Shown: piece after piece, positions 49,701 to 61,225 of the stretch | Position numbering within the stretch: the first letter of the stretch is position 1 | Layout of the letters: each line of letters begins with the position of its first letter | NCBI GenBank assembly: GCA_035582835.1 | Contig: JAYKAV010003096.1 | Location: forward strand, 151,757 to 215,756 | DNA: 64,000 bases | Direction of reading: 5' to 3' | DNA from: Phoebastria nigripes | Taxonomy: Eukaryota > Chordata > Aves > Procellariiformes > Diomedeidae | Made by a program: the position numbers and the translations under genes | Notes under the pieces: generated by a model | The model's input: the letters and a program-made list of their open reading frames with translations, nothing else | Database searches by the model: none | What the model was told of the DNA's origin: nothing

Positions 49701-51470
49701 GCTCCAAGCAGGCTGGAAGCCAAATCCTGCCAGACAGGTTCCAAGCGCAATCCTAGTTGTCTGGAAAAGAAGAAAATTCAACTAAAAATTCGAAAAGCAC
49801 GTGAACCGTATGCTGGCTTTCACCAACCACCCGTCAGGGCAAGTGCGAGGCTGCTCAAGCCAACACATGGTTTTGGTGGCAGTCAACATGCCTTTTCCCC
49901 TTCCACTTGACTTTTCTAGCAACCAGCCAAAATATAAGTGTTTGTTTGGGCTAACATCTTTTATTTTGCCCAAGGAAAATAAAAAAAACAAAACTCGGAA
50001 ATTATTTTTAAGTTTCTCAAGAAAGATTCTCTTGCTTTGAGAGCTGCCCTTGAGCACTGTCAGCCAATGCATTTTTCTCAGCATTAATGCAGTGATTTTT
50101 AATTTCCTCTGGCATTTGTTTGAGCTACTCTGCCGTGAAACTCCGATTCCCCGAGGTCCTAAAGCTGAGGATGAGACAGGTAAAACCTCTTTCAGATGGG
50201 GCAAGGGAATAGTAGAAACCTGTCCTGCGGTGGGAAAAGGGAGAAGGGGGATGAGCAAAAACTCTCGCACCTGGACATCTCCAGAGATGTCCTACTGCCT
50301 TCAACGCCAGCCCTTGCAAGTCCAAGTGACTTGCAGTTTGCCATTTTTTTTGCAATTACTCTAAATCTGAGATTTTAGGCAGGAGGTCTGCCTGTTATTA
50401 GGAGGTCATTTGCTCTCAGGGACGTCTTTCCAGCATCTCCACGCCAATGGGGTGGCCCTAAGGGTTTTGGCATGGGCTTTGCTCAACCTCTCGCCAGACT
50501 GCTCAGCACATGCCAACGCCGCTTTGGCCGCCTGGCTGGCAGTGCCAGCTCCCCTTTGGTGAGGGCTGTGCAAGCTACCTGCCAGCTGCCCTGCCAATGA
50601 ACTCAAGAAACAAGCTACGTCAGACTCCAAGACAAAAATCAAGGCGCCGTGTTTTTTGACTAAGGGGAGGTTGGGAGCCACGAAGTTGCGTGTTTGTGTG
50701 TTATTTTCCTCCCTCCAGAAACAAATGCCAGCACGGTTTAACTAGAGGAGCTGTATGGCGCAGAACCAGGAATAAATTGCTAAACAGACCAGCAGCACCA
50801 TCACGTTGAGCCGGGATCCTTAGGAACAAGGGCTCTGACAGCCCGTGGCGTGATCCATCGCGCCTCCGCGCCAGCTCTCTTAGAATGAATCCGAGATGCA
50901 CTTCGGAGGAGCCCTAATGAAATCTGCAGATACTTTACTGCTCTGGGTGGATTGCTCTTCCTCCCCCCCCCGGCAAGCCTCTTCAAAACAGAGCTTGGAA
51001 GCAGCCTGTGATACTTAAGTCCTTAAATCCTGCCTTTCTCGACTCACAAAGGGAACCAAAAGGAATTGTTTTGAAATAACAGTGCAAATCAAATTACCCA
51101 TCGCAGATAAGGGGGAGAGAGGTCAAATATGAAAAGGCTTTAGATGAAAGAAGAATTAGCCTGCAACCCGCAAGGAATAACTCAATTCAAGTCTCATTTT
51201 CAGCACCCCCAGAATCTGGCGCAACAGAGGTCCCTAATGAAGCCCAACAGATAAACCTGGCCAAGACAATTTGTTATACTGCTGAACACAGAGCCATTTC
51301 ACCAACCACATGCTAAGCATCAACCGTCCCCTAAAATGGGAAAAGTATATCAACATATTAGAAGCCATCATCAATCAGCCCAGAGGAAACCAAGCAGCCC
51401 TGATCAGGTTCCAGCCCGAGCTATGGGAAGCCACTCTGTGGTTTGACTTTGCAGATATTCAGCAGCCTCA
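46770..51470. other. Intergenic DNA, no supported gene
   Basis: No gene or repeat was recognised with confidence. AATAAAGG at about 48,182 lacks a 3'UTR-like context. AT-rich candidate regulatory stretches lie at 49,980-50,130 and 51,040-51,330. Confidence 0.45.
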
Positions 51471-51477
51471 TGTGCAC

Positions 51478-51500
51478 CTCCTCCTCCTCCTCCTCCTCCC
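51478..51500. repeat. (CTC)n trinucleotide microsatellite
   Basis: Seven CTC units run over about 22 bases. In other frames this gives poly-Leu or poly-Ser, and poly-Glu or poly-Gly on the reverse strand, which inflates open reading frames here. Confidence 0.85.
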
Positions 51501-51504
51501 AAGC

Positions 51505-54060
51505 TGCATCCCTTGGAGGTGCGGTTGGGGACCTGGCTGCCCCAGCCTGCAGACATCCCCACGGCACCTGGGCCAAGAAGAGCCGGGGGGAGCTTTGCAG
51601 ACCCTCTCCTCTTGGCTGCACCAGCGTTCGCCCGGCGCTCCCCAGACTTGGCAGGGTTATTGATGGGCTTGGGACACGCCTGGGGCTCCCAGCAGAGCTT
51701 TTCCACCGTCTCTGCTTCAACTTTCCTCCCTTTCACAGAAAAAGTTCTCTCCACCTTTCCCAAAGACATATTTTATCCCCTTTGGTTGCAATCTTCCTTC
51801 TCCCAGAGTGCAGCGGAAAACAATTTGAGACCAGACCCAACGCAGCCCTACCAAGGTTGGGCTTGGCTTGGGGGCCAGGCAGGGACCCTCATCAGCGCTG
51901 AGACCCACCTCCTGGTTAAAGAGGCTCCAGAAATTCCTGTCGCTCACCACTGAATGAACCCAGCCGGCTAAAAGGTGGTTGCTAAGCTTGTGCTGGCTGT
52001 ATTATTCACGGGGATTGGGGAGGATTTCAGAAATTGCTCTATGCAATGGGGAAGAAGGAAGGTTTTTTTTCTTTTTCTCCTTCAAACTAAAACATGTAAT
52101 TGAAGACTGACATTTTGAAAGCTTTCTCAAGGACTCTGGGCATTATAATCGCCTTTAAAGCACAGGAATTGCTCCCCATTCCCTTCCTGATTTAATGGGA
52201 AACAGGTCTCTCGTTCCTGCAGGCCCTCTGAAACTGTTGACCATTTGATAATTGTGCCTTGACAGATCACAAACACAAATGCACGACGCTCTCCATACCC
52301 GCATCCTCCCAAGTACAGTAAAAAAACTTTTTTTTTTTAAAAAAATTGCATTGAATTTGCAGATCCCAAACCTTGTCCCCTTTGGGGCAGGGGAATGAAT
52401 TAATGAAAAAAATAGATGAAAACAACTCAAAAGGCTCATAATAAAGCAGATAAAGGGTACGTGTCTATGGCTGGTGCACACCGATGCTCTGCCTGTGCGA
52501 TCAGACCTGTACAGGAAGAAATGTTTTCCCCACCGCTGCTCTGCATGCAATGCAGGACTGAGCTTTTGGGGTGGTTTTGTTTAAACCCCCATACACTCCC
52601 TTCAGAGGAGCAGCGGCTTGGCCAGGTAGAGAGGTCCTGCAGTAGGGGACCAACGCGTGCCACCACCTTTTCTCAGGAGCTGGCCTGTTACACCTTGTTA
52701 TTGCTACTGAAGCGTTTAGTGTGCTTTAAGTGTGGGGAGGGGAGGGAGGTTTGCTTTTACCTCGTGGACATCCAGAAGGCACCTGGCCCATTGTTGCAGT
52801 CACCCCAGGCCTGAATAGCAGGGGTGTTTCTTGCATTCAGACTTGTCCCCAAGCTGGAAGATGCGAAGCACAGGCAGTNCCTTAGCCAGGAGGGCAGCTC
52901 TGAGCTGCTGCCCTCAGCCGAGACCAGGACCTCGCTGCTGGCACTGCAGGCAGCCCTGCTCCTCCCTGTGCTCAGCCTCCCGGCCCCGCTTCGTCTCCAG
53001 CCCCATCTGTTTTCCTTCCAGAGATAAAATCTGTTTCAAGCTGGAAGCATGCGCTGTGCTGCCCACTCCTCCAGGAGCTGGAGCGGTGGGTGGCTGCAGC
53101 TGCTGCCCTGTCGCATTGGGCTGGGAATGCGCAGGATGCTCGGGGACCGGCTCCCCACACAGGTAGCTGTGATGGAGAGCAGACCCCCACCATTCCCACT
53201 GACCTGGACAAAACCCTACGGCTCTCCCAGAAAGGTTCGTAGTCCCCTTTCTGAGCTCAGAAAGCAAAGCGCAAGACAGCAGCGTGCTGCTGCCTGGTGT
53301 TAGGTGACCCCCAGGCATGATACCTGCCCGCCATGCAGCAGCCCCTCTCCTGGACCACTGCTGCTGTTGCTCCTGTGCAGCCCTCAAGCTGGTCCCAGAG
53401 GAGAAGCTGGTTCCAGGTCTGCAGCTGTGGAGGGTTGGAGGNTCTCCTGGCCAAGCACCGGTTGCTTCTGTGCTAGCCCCAGGTTTTCTGGGCACTCTCA
53501 GGTTTGGGTAGCGTAAGAGGATGGACGTAGAGTTCAAGAAACAAATCCAAGCCCTGTGCAATCACCTCCCAGGTGGCTTCCCAGATTTCCATATCCTTAT
53601 AATCACACAGAAATCCCACGGTCCAACCCGATAAACCCCTCAGTAAACCCGGAGACGATCCCTTTTTCTCAGAGCCTGTAATTAGTTCTTCTAGATTTGC
53701 TTCTTCCCTGCTGATGCCTTTCATTAGCGCAGCCTGTGAGACACGTTATTTGCACAGCCGTGAAATATGAATATTTTCTTAATCCTCAGCAGGAGCTGCT
53801 TTTGCTAAGTTATGTTGTTGTAAAAAAGGCAGACTGTGTCTTCCCCACGACCCTACAGATTTGGCTTTTTATCTCTTTCACAATTATTAAAATACATCCT
53901 CTGTTACCCTGCAAACAGCATTGCACAGCCCTGCTGAGAAGCTCTGGTTTTCATGCACCTCCAGAGATTTGTTCCCCATTGCTGTTCCCCGAGCAGCTCC
54001 TGCAGGAGCACCTTTCCCTTCAGGGATCGCTCGCCATCGCTTTCCTCGGCTTTTCCTTCC
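51505..54060. other. Intergenic DNA, no supported gene
   Basis: No gene is supported. The 215-codon minus frame at 52,914-53,561 has no domain and contains an ambiguous base. T-rich and A-rich runs near 52,060 and 52,320-52,345 are low-complexity. Confidence 0.5.
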
Positions 54061-54064
54061 TACT

Positions 54065-54262
54065 CCTTCTGCTTTGCAACGCTCTTTAGCCAAGCCTTTG
54101 CAGCTTGACCCCAGCGGCCCTTTCACTTATTAAACTGTCTTTGTCTTGACCCATGAGTTTTCTCACTTTTGCCCTTCCACTTCTCTCCCATCCCACTGTC
54201 AGGGAGCAAGTGAGCGGCTGGGTAGGGGCTTAGCTGCCAACCAAGGTCAACCCACCACAACA
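54065..54262 (+). mobile_element. 3' portion of an avian ERV LTR, truncated
   Basis: ATTAAA lies at 54,129-54,134, followed by CTGTCTTTGTCTTGACCCAT, GAGTTTTCTCACTTTTGCCC, a TCTCTCCCATCCCACTG phrase, GAGCAAGTGAGCGGCTGGG and a terminal CCACAACA at 54,255-54,262. This is the same order as the R/U5 end of the solo LTR at 33 kb, but read on the plus strand and belonging to a different, more diverged subfamily. The left limit is uncertain because the U3 half is not recognisable. No target duplication can be assigned. The terminal CCACGACA of the family has become CCACAACA. Confidence 0.7.
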
Positions 54263-57200
54263 TGATTTAACATCTCTAGGCCCCTGAATGCGGGACCGGC
54301 TGTACTGCCTGCAGGTTGGAGACCCTAACCCGCCCTCACCAGGCAGGACTCACATTACGTTGTTCACATCTTCATTAAGACCTGCAGACGTCAGTACATC
54401 CCAGCGTACTGCGTTAGTAGCAGATGCCATCAGACTTTTGGGTTCCCTTGGAAAATGCCCAGTGTTATTGACTATCTATCTATTGCCTGACACTGCACAA
54501 CTTGACTGAGTCGTGTTTGCAGGCATGGTCTGCAAGGCATTTCTTTTCACTTTGAACCTCTCTCTGTTCTCCGAGCATCAGGGATCTTCATTCAAACACA
54601 TTCATTTTTACAGCCAAACCCCATGGCAGAATTCGAGGGCAATTGCTGTCTCATTCATACACAAAATAGCTCCATCCCATTGCGCTGTGTCCACACCACA
54701 TACTCATCTGGCCAGCACCAGGCTTTCCAGGGTCTCTGAACTGACTTTCTGCACACTGTCTGCATTTGCTCCACCTGGGAGCAAACACTTACTGGCATTT
54801 AAAAGTCTCTGTCTCTTGGTAGAGTTACTGCGGGGTCTCTGGGTATTCTCCTTCAACGCTTCCTCTCGTGTTCCTACAGCCTATCTACAGCCCTTTGATT
54901 CAGCTTTTAGGATCTCCGGTAAACCCACCAGTTTGAGAACAGACTGACCAATACCAATCAATATCTCAATTATTTTCTTCTTTTTAAGTTCCTTTCATAT
55001 GTGATATTTCTTTGGAGTTGGATTTGCTGTTGACAGATCTCACATGGATCACTGCTGACTGCAGGCAGGACAAAAGAGCATCAGCTTCAAGCACCAGACG
55101 CCCATGCTGGCTGATCCTGCTTGGGTTTGCCTGGGTTTTTTTAAATCTATCACTGTTTTCCTCCCACTGTTTACCTGGATGGCCTGAAGAGCATCCCCTT
55201 GCTAAAATACCACCTATGTGGGGACAAGACTCTTGAAAATGGCAATTCACGCCCTCCCACTTACACGTTACTGTAATTATACCAACATAGGATGTGACAT
55301 TGTTGCTTTTCCTTAACGTTGAGGAAATCACAGCAGTCGCACCCATGGGAGCAGATTTCTGCTGCCTTGGCCAGGCTTTAGCCTTTCCTCCCGTACTCAG
55401 GCAGAAAGCTCTTAAATTCCCAGACACGACTGTACTATTGCACCTTTTCATCAGGTATCACAACATTTTGCTCCAGGGGAAACAGTGTGAAACACCTCCC
55501 GGTCTCTCCCCGCCAGGAACTCGAGCTCGGCTCCCAGTCCCCTTGCAATGTCCCGGAGCACCTGGTCCAGTCCCCTTGCTGCGAGGACACCAACGTCCCT
55601 GAACACGTGGCTTTTAGCACACACGCTATTTTTTGCAGCAGCGTTATCGCCAAATCCATGTTTTCCCTAAAGCCATTACTACTTAATGGCAAGTGTATTT
55701 CAATTCCCACTTACTGAGTTTTGCTAATAATTCTTCCTTGCTTAGCAACAGTTAGTTTTGCAGCGGAAAGCCCTAAGCTGAACTTTACCTGGAAAGGAGC
55801 ATCCAGGATTCTTGGAAAAGGACCACAAGAGAGAAAATGGCTTTTGGAGCCAGCCCCGGTGCACAGCCCCCAGGGGAGCCCCGCAGCTCACCCGCTGGGA
55901 TCTCTGCCCGGAGCTGGGGAGCCCAGGGAGGGCAGTGGCAGCCTCATGCTTACAACTACCTGCCCTCCCATGAGCAGCAAACTCACTCCTGCCTCCCCTG
56001 GGGAAAAGCAAACGCCTCTCCAGGGCAGCTTTGCGTATCACACTGATGTTTTTGCATGTAAGATCCAGGCAGGGGAAACAAATGTGTTCCCAACTCCCTC
56101 AGTGATCTTCAGAGCAGCCCGTAAGAGATCAACCATGCACCAGCCTTAGGAGAAAGTTTCCACTCAGCACAGATCCCAGTCCCGTTGTAAAAGCAGGACG
56201 TTTTGCTGGCACAGGCTGAACTCTTGCCCCCTGTGCGCTCAGGATGTATATTTAATACCAGACCCTACTCTTTCCCCTGCAGCACTCCCATTGCTACAGA
56301 GACATTCATTTAAAGCACAAAGACTTGACTTGTTGCCCAGAGTGAGAAACAGCCTCTTTCTCCTTTAGAAAATAAAAAAAATAAATGAAAAAAGCCATCT
56401 AACCTTGGAAGAGCCTTGGGAAGGGTGTGGAGCAGCACCCACCCCGGTGCCTGGCTGGGCATCTTCCCCTCACACCCAGCCATGGGCACCCATCAGAGGA
56501 GCGAGGAGGGAACCACCTCAAAGAGGTTGGGCCACGTTCATCGCTGCACAATGTTTTTTTCTTTAGGATTAACAGATTTCTGGCTATAAAAATTTCCATG
56601 GCTAAAGCAGCAGTTACTGAAACATATTATTTCATGCCGAGACCCCGGCGCGGGTGTCACGCCGTTGAGTTTAGCCCTCCCCGCTGCATTGCGTCAGGTT
56701 TATGTCCACGTGTTTGCGGCGAGCAGCGAGCCCAGAGTATTTCAGGCGAGCTTAAGGCAGCTCTGGATCGCAGATGCATTTGCAGGCCCGACACGTCAAC
56801 ACTCACGGACCAGGTCCTGCTCCCCAGCAAGCTGCATGCCTGGGGCAGGACCAGCAGGTTTTAACTGGTGGATTTGGAGAAGGAAAAAGTATTGTTGCAG
56901 ATGCGGATAATCAGATACTGTGGGTCCTGAGGGTGCCAAAGGAAGCCCTGTCACAGGCTGCCCTCCAAAACATCCAGCCCAGCACTTTTAAACAGCCTCC
57001 CTCCATCATCCTAATTTGTAGGGTCTCAAAACCACCACTCAGCAATGAAAATTTATCAGAGCCCAAAGTGCACATTTGGCTTCGCAGAGCGAGACCTGGG
57101 GCTTCTTAAAGGATTAGCAGCCTCTGACAAACACACTGCACAGAAACTGGAATCGTATTTGAAGCACCCCCCACTCCCCCTGAAACAAGCCCTCTTCCTC

Positions 57201-59355
57201 GAGGCTGTAAGAGCTGGGCTGGATCGCCCGGCGGTGGGATTTCACACCAGAGGATGAACTCCCCCAGCTCCTGGAAGACCCTTCCCAACCTTCTGCCCAG
57301 AAGAGCCCTCGCGCCTCTTTCTGAAGGAGCTGCATCCACCCTCCCAGCCGTGCTGGCACATGTTACAGCCAGCTGCCACCCCCATGTCTCTTGCCGTCCC
57401 AAAGCAAGCCCCGTCCCAGGGCCGTCACCCTGCCTATAAATACAGGCTCTGCCTGCTCAGACCTTCCCAGGCTACAGCTGGAGCAACAGGCGATGCTCGC
57501 TGTCCCGTGGGGTGGTGCCACCGTTGCTGCCATGGGCAGGGATGAGGGCTCATGCATTGCCCTCGCATGTGTGTGGGACCACTGCATGGGATCACTGTTC
57601 TGGTCCTCTTGCCATCTTTAAGCGCAATGGCTTAGGTGAGCTTTGGCCATGAGAAACTTCACCTCTTTCCCCAAGATGCATGCATCCAGCCAGCCTNGTC
57701 CCTGTGCACCACGGACCCATTGTGGGTTTGCACCTTCACACTGGCCATCCTGCCCCGGGGTCTGAACCTCTCAGAGTTCCTTGGTGGATGATGCTCTCCA
57801 CACGTGTAAAGGACAGCAGCTAGCATGGGGGGCGGCAGCGATGCTCCCAACATCACAGGTTTTTCCTGTGTGCTCTCCCCTACACCTTCCACGAGNTGCC
57901 CTGCAGAGACTGTAAACACCAACCTGCTATTTCTACCTTCAGTCCCTACAGCCCAGCAGACTCCTCAGCTCCTTGCNCTGTCCCAATGAGCAGACAGGCT
58001 AACGCAATGCCCACGGAGATGATCCCTGAGCATGGAAGACTCATTCAACATNAGCAAGAAGCAAGCATCCAGGCTTGTAGAAGGAAAGGCAATTTTCTCC
58101 TTGGCTTATTACTTAGGTTTGCCAATGGCGTAACAGACACTGAAGCCACGAGCAGGTCCCTAGACTATCTTTGACTCTTCTTCCCTGCTTCATAAACTAC
58201 TCACAGGCTGGGACAATAAACTGAAGGCTGCTCTCCAGGGCAGATGGCATCAGGCTTGCTTGCTCCCTTTCATGCCAGGGCTGCTCTGCAGCAGTTCCCA
58301 TACGATGGGTAAGTCCACTCTGCAGAGGTACACGAGCCTTAGCTTAAACTGGAGCCCCAAGGACTTGTCCTCTCCATCCAGGAAGGAGACGGTGAAAGGG
58401 TATCAGAACTGAAGCATAGCTGGTTGCCTTGTAATCAGAGGACACTTCCAGTTGACATACATGGAGAAGCTTGATTTTAGATGGTTCAGTGGGCTCCAGG
58501 GGTGATACAGAGGCTAAATAGAGGGAAACCACATCTGAATGAGACCATGGAAGAAAAAGGGTGGATCTGCTTAACCCACCTGAACTTGAGGGCAACACCA
58601 AGAACCTCTCCTGAGCCACAGACAATGTGGGCAAGTGTGGAGGATCTGCACCAACGGGGCATAGACACAATCCGTGGGCTTGTGGGAGAGCCTCTCACCC
58701 AACCTGCAAAACCGGGCAGAGGAGAACCGGACAATCAGGCACGGAAATGGGACTTACCCTGGAGGTGAAGGATGTCTGCTGGAGGGGGCACATACCACAG
58801 CCCTGCGGATACAGGCATCATGTGAAATGGCAACAAGGATCTCTGGGACTTGCGTCTCGCTCCCTACTGAACCAGCCTGAGAGCAGGCAGGTCTAGATCC
58901 AGCTGTCTTCAAAGCGCTCGGGCTACAGCAAAGTAAAGCACTAACAACTCCACGAGGCAGAACAGAGCCAGACACAAAATGTCAGTTCTTCCCTCTGTTG
59001 ATTTTCCTGGTTTTCACTCGGTGCTGGATTTTGGGGGAAATTCAGCTGCTCTCATGGACTTCTTGCTGGAAATCCAATTTCAGTGGGAGATCATCTTTTT
59101 TTTTTTATTCTACAATCCCTACGTGCAGGCACTTGTCAACACGCATCTTGGAGCAGCAGGGAAAGCAGGCAGAAGCTCTAACAATTTTCCTACTATGGAC
59201 ATCCCGACATACGCACGTGTATCTTCTGACCAAAAAGCCACTTTGGCACCGAGACCCCCCTCCACGACAAGAAACCATTTTGTTTAAAGCAGATGAAATA
59301 TGACATCACACCAAAGGCACCAGATGAAAATAAGATCAGCAACAGAAACCAAGGT
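54263..59355. other. Intergenic DNA, no supported gene
   Basis: No exon, RNA gene or clear repeat was recognised. The stretch lies just downstream of the inferred minus-strand poly(A) site. Frames such as 54,513-54,947 are Ser/Phe-rich with no domain. Confidence 0.5.
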
Positions 59356-59378
59356 GGTACTATAATTAACTTTTTCTT

Positions 59379-59384
59379 TTTATT
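59379..59384 (-). promoter_or_regulatory. Distal poly(A) signal AATAAA (minus strand)
   Basis: Plus-strand TTTATT corresponds to AATAAA on the minus strand. The GU/U-rich sequence just downstream on the minus strand (59,275-59,350) supports a functional end. Confidence 0.5.
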
Positions 59385-59390
59385 TACACC

Positions 59391-59435
59391 ACAAGAATAA
59401 CAAGTTGTCATAATGTGGTACAAAATACTGGACTC
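59391..59435. repeat. 45-bp direct repeat, copy 1
   Basis: This segment (starting ACAAGAATAACAAGTTGTCA and ending ATACTGGACTC) is repeated exactly at 59,548-59,592. Confidence 0.95.
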
Positions 59436-59487
59436 CTAATAAAGTTGAAATTGAAGTCGGTACTGTCAGAGAAAGACACCATTGGCC

Positions 59488-59490
<3 letters not shown>

Positions 59491-59546
<56 letters not shown>
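59491..59546. repeat. A56 homopolymer ending in N
   Basis: A run of 56 A followed by N at 59,547. Its length is unreliable. On the minus strand it is a poly-U tract in the candidate 3'UTR. Confidence 0.9.
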
Positions 59547-59547
59547 N

Positions 59548-59592
59548 ACAAGAATAACAAGTTGTCATAATGTGGTACAAAATACTGGACTC
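59548..59592. repeat. 45-bp direct repeat, copy 2
   Basis: An exact second copy that begins one base after an N ending a 56-base A run. The arrangement (repeat, unique 55 bp, A56, N, repeat) is what two overlapping sequence ends joined without merging would give. Confidence 0.95.
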
Positions 59593-59662
59593 GAAAGGAA
59601 AAGGAAAAAGAAAAGGAAAAGGAAAAGGAAAGAAAAGGAAAGAAAAAGGAAAAGAAAAGAAG

Positions 59663-59703
<41 letters not shown>
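59593..59703. repeat. (AAAAGG)n purine array and A41 run
   Basis: GAAAAGG-type units run from 59,593 to about 59,662, followed by 41 consecutive A at 59,663-59,703. It is a purely purine strand of over 100 bases and may form a triplex structure. Confidence 0.85.
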
Positions 59704-59705
<2 letters not shown>

Positions 59706-60027
59706 TAAAAGAAAAGAGAGAAAAAACAAAACAAAAAACCCCAAACAAAAACAAGAATGAGAAAAATATTCCAACTCCACCAAGTAAAAGAAAGGACCAT
59801 CAGAAAATTTAGCACAAAGAATGCTACCATCACTTAAAGTAGGGTCCATACAATAAGAGTGAAATTGTGTCTAAATTACAGCGTAAACCGGTAGCTGCTA
59901 CCAATGGTGACGTCATACTGAGCATGTATAGGTATAAAGTAGAATATAATATAGTTACAACTTTTTGATACTACATATCTGTAATAAGCTCTTGGGTGAA
60001 TAATGTTTCAACCCCTCCCCCCCACTT

Positions 60028-60050
60028 TTATATATATATTATATATATAA
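60028..60050. repeat. (TA)n microsatellite
   Basis: TATATATATATTATATATATAA-type array inside the candidate 3'UTR, next to a C-rich CCCCTCCCCCCCAC stretch. Confidence 0.8.
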
Positions 60051-60111
60051 GTTTGTCATCCTCATAAATTGGAAAATAGCGCCTCCACTATGGAGCACAG
60101 AAAAGTGTTAA

Positions 60112-60117
60112 TTTATT
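60112..60117 (-). promoter_or_regulatory. Internal poly(A) hexamer (minus strand)
   Basis: AATAAA on the minus strand, within GAAAATAAATTAACAC. It could give an alternative, shorter 3'UTR end. The AT-rich base composition makes chance hexamers likely. Confidence 0.3.
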
Positions 60118-60636
60118 TTCTTTCAATAGGATACTTTTTCATCAATATCAAAGACAAAGTGAAGATGAGCTGAGAACGAGCTCAACTTCATGACAATGAA
60201 GAAACATGTTTTCCTTTTGATGTAAAGTCTCGTTTTAAACCACAGTGTTGCACAGTACACGACTGTTTAAAGTGAAACCTAGCAATAATACATCATGTAA
60301 AAGTAATTTTAAAAAAGTTAACGCAGCTGTGCTGAAGAGTTAACTCTTTAAAGTCCTCATCATTCATCTCCTTAGAATTAATGACTACGTGTATTGACAA
60401 AGGGTTGCATCCAACCTCCCCACCCAGCTGAGAAATCAAAATAAAATACCAACCCAAATTAAAAGGAAAAAAAAAAATAATGACACAGGCAGTTTACTTT
60501 GTGTGTTCTGCGTAGTTTCCCTAAAAACACTGTTTCCACATAAATACAATAAACTCTATTATTGGTAAGTCACAAGTGCTAGATAAACGTCTTTTTTTTT
60601 TTTCTTCTTAAAATGAGAAATGTTTAAGTAGTCCTT

Positions 60637-60642
60637 TTTATT
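60637..60642 (-). promoter_or_regulatory. Internal poly(A) hexamer (minus strand)
   Basis: AATAAA on the minus strand, in GAGTAAATAAAAAGGAC, immediately after a poly-A-like run of the minus strand. It is a candidate proximal signal with no clear GU-rich element beyond it. Confidence 0.3.
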
Positions 60643-60724
60643 TACTCTTTTTTTTTTTTTAACAATAAAAAGCACAATTTCTTAAGTTCAGTAAGACGCA
60701 AAAAATGTTCCCACTCTCCTTCCT

Positions 60725-60776
60725 TTGTGTGTAGCTGTGTGGGTGCGTGCATGGGTGCGCGCGCGTGTATGTGTGA
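60725..60776. repeat. (GT)/(GC)n imperfect microsatellite
   Basis: Alternating purine-pyrimidine sequence with GTGCGCGCGCGTGTATGTGTG is a potential Z-DNA-forming tract. On the minus strand it is a CA/CG-rich patch in the 3'UTR. Confidence 0.75.
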
Positions 60777-60985
60777 CAACAACGTCCTAACCTTTAGTCT
60801 CCGCAAATGCCACGAGAGGAAAAAAAACAAAAACAAAAACAAAAAAAAACAACCCAAAAAAACCCAAAACCACAATTTTTTTTTTCATTTTCAAAGCTGC
60901 CAAGTTTGGCGTGCAAAATCTGTATACAATATAAAGACATGCCAACCTTACAGACCATGCAACCTCAAGGTGTAGGAAACTTAAA

Positions 60986-61027
60986 AAAATATATTCATAT
61001 ATATTTATATATATATTTATATATATC
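60986..61027. repeat. AT-rich (TATATT)n array
   Basis: Repeated ATATATTTATATAT units over about 40 bases, nearly self-complementary. Confidence 0.8.
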
Positions 61028-61128
61028 AATGCCCATAAAAGACGTGGGCCCAAAAAAGTTTACAAAAGGAAGAATGGAATGAATACATGACTGCGACTAA
61101 TAAAAAAAGGAATGTTTTGTATCGAAAG

Positions 61129-61225
61129 TTAAAAAAAAAACAAAAACAAAAACAAAAAAAAAAACCAAACAAAAAAACAACCCAAAAAACCCCAACAAAC
61201 CACCAAACCAAAACAACAAAAAACC
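61129..61225. repeat. A/C-rich low-complexity array
   Basis: About 100 bases composed almost entirely of A and C (CAAAAACAAAAAC, CCAAACAAAAAAACAACCC), so the minus strand is a U/G-rich tract. A similar A/C patch occurs at 60,820-60,880. Confidence 0.8.

Noticed and set aside
52914..53561. 215-codon minus-strand open frame
   Set aside because: It contains an ambiguous base and no domain; Gln/Pro/Ser-rich composition follows local GC content.
59380..59849. Poly-Phe 'proteins' on the minus strand
   Set aside because: These arise from translating the A56 and A41 tracts and the GAAAAGG array.
59908..59915. TGACGTCA (CRE) inside the candidate 3'UTR
   Set aside because: A perfect 8-bp CRE, but in a 3'UTR-like context with no promoter features or LTR sequence beside it; probably chance.
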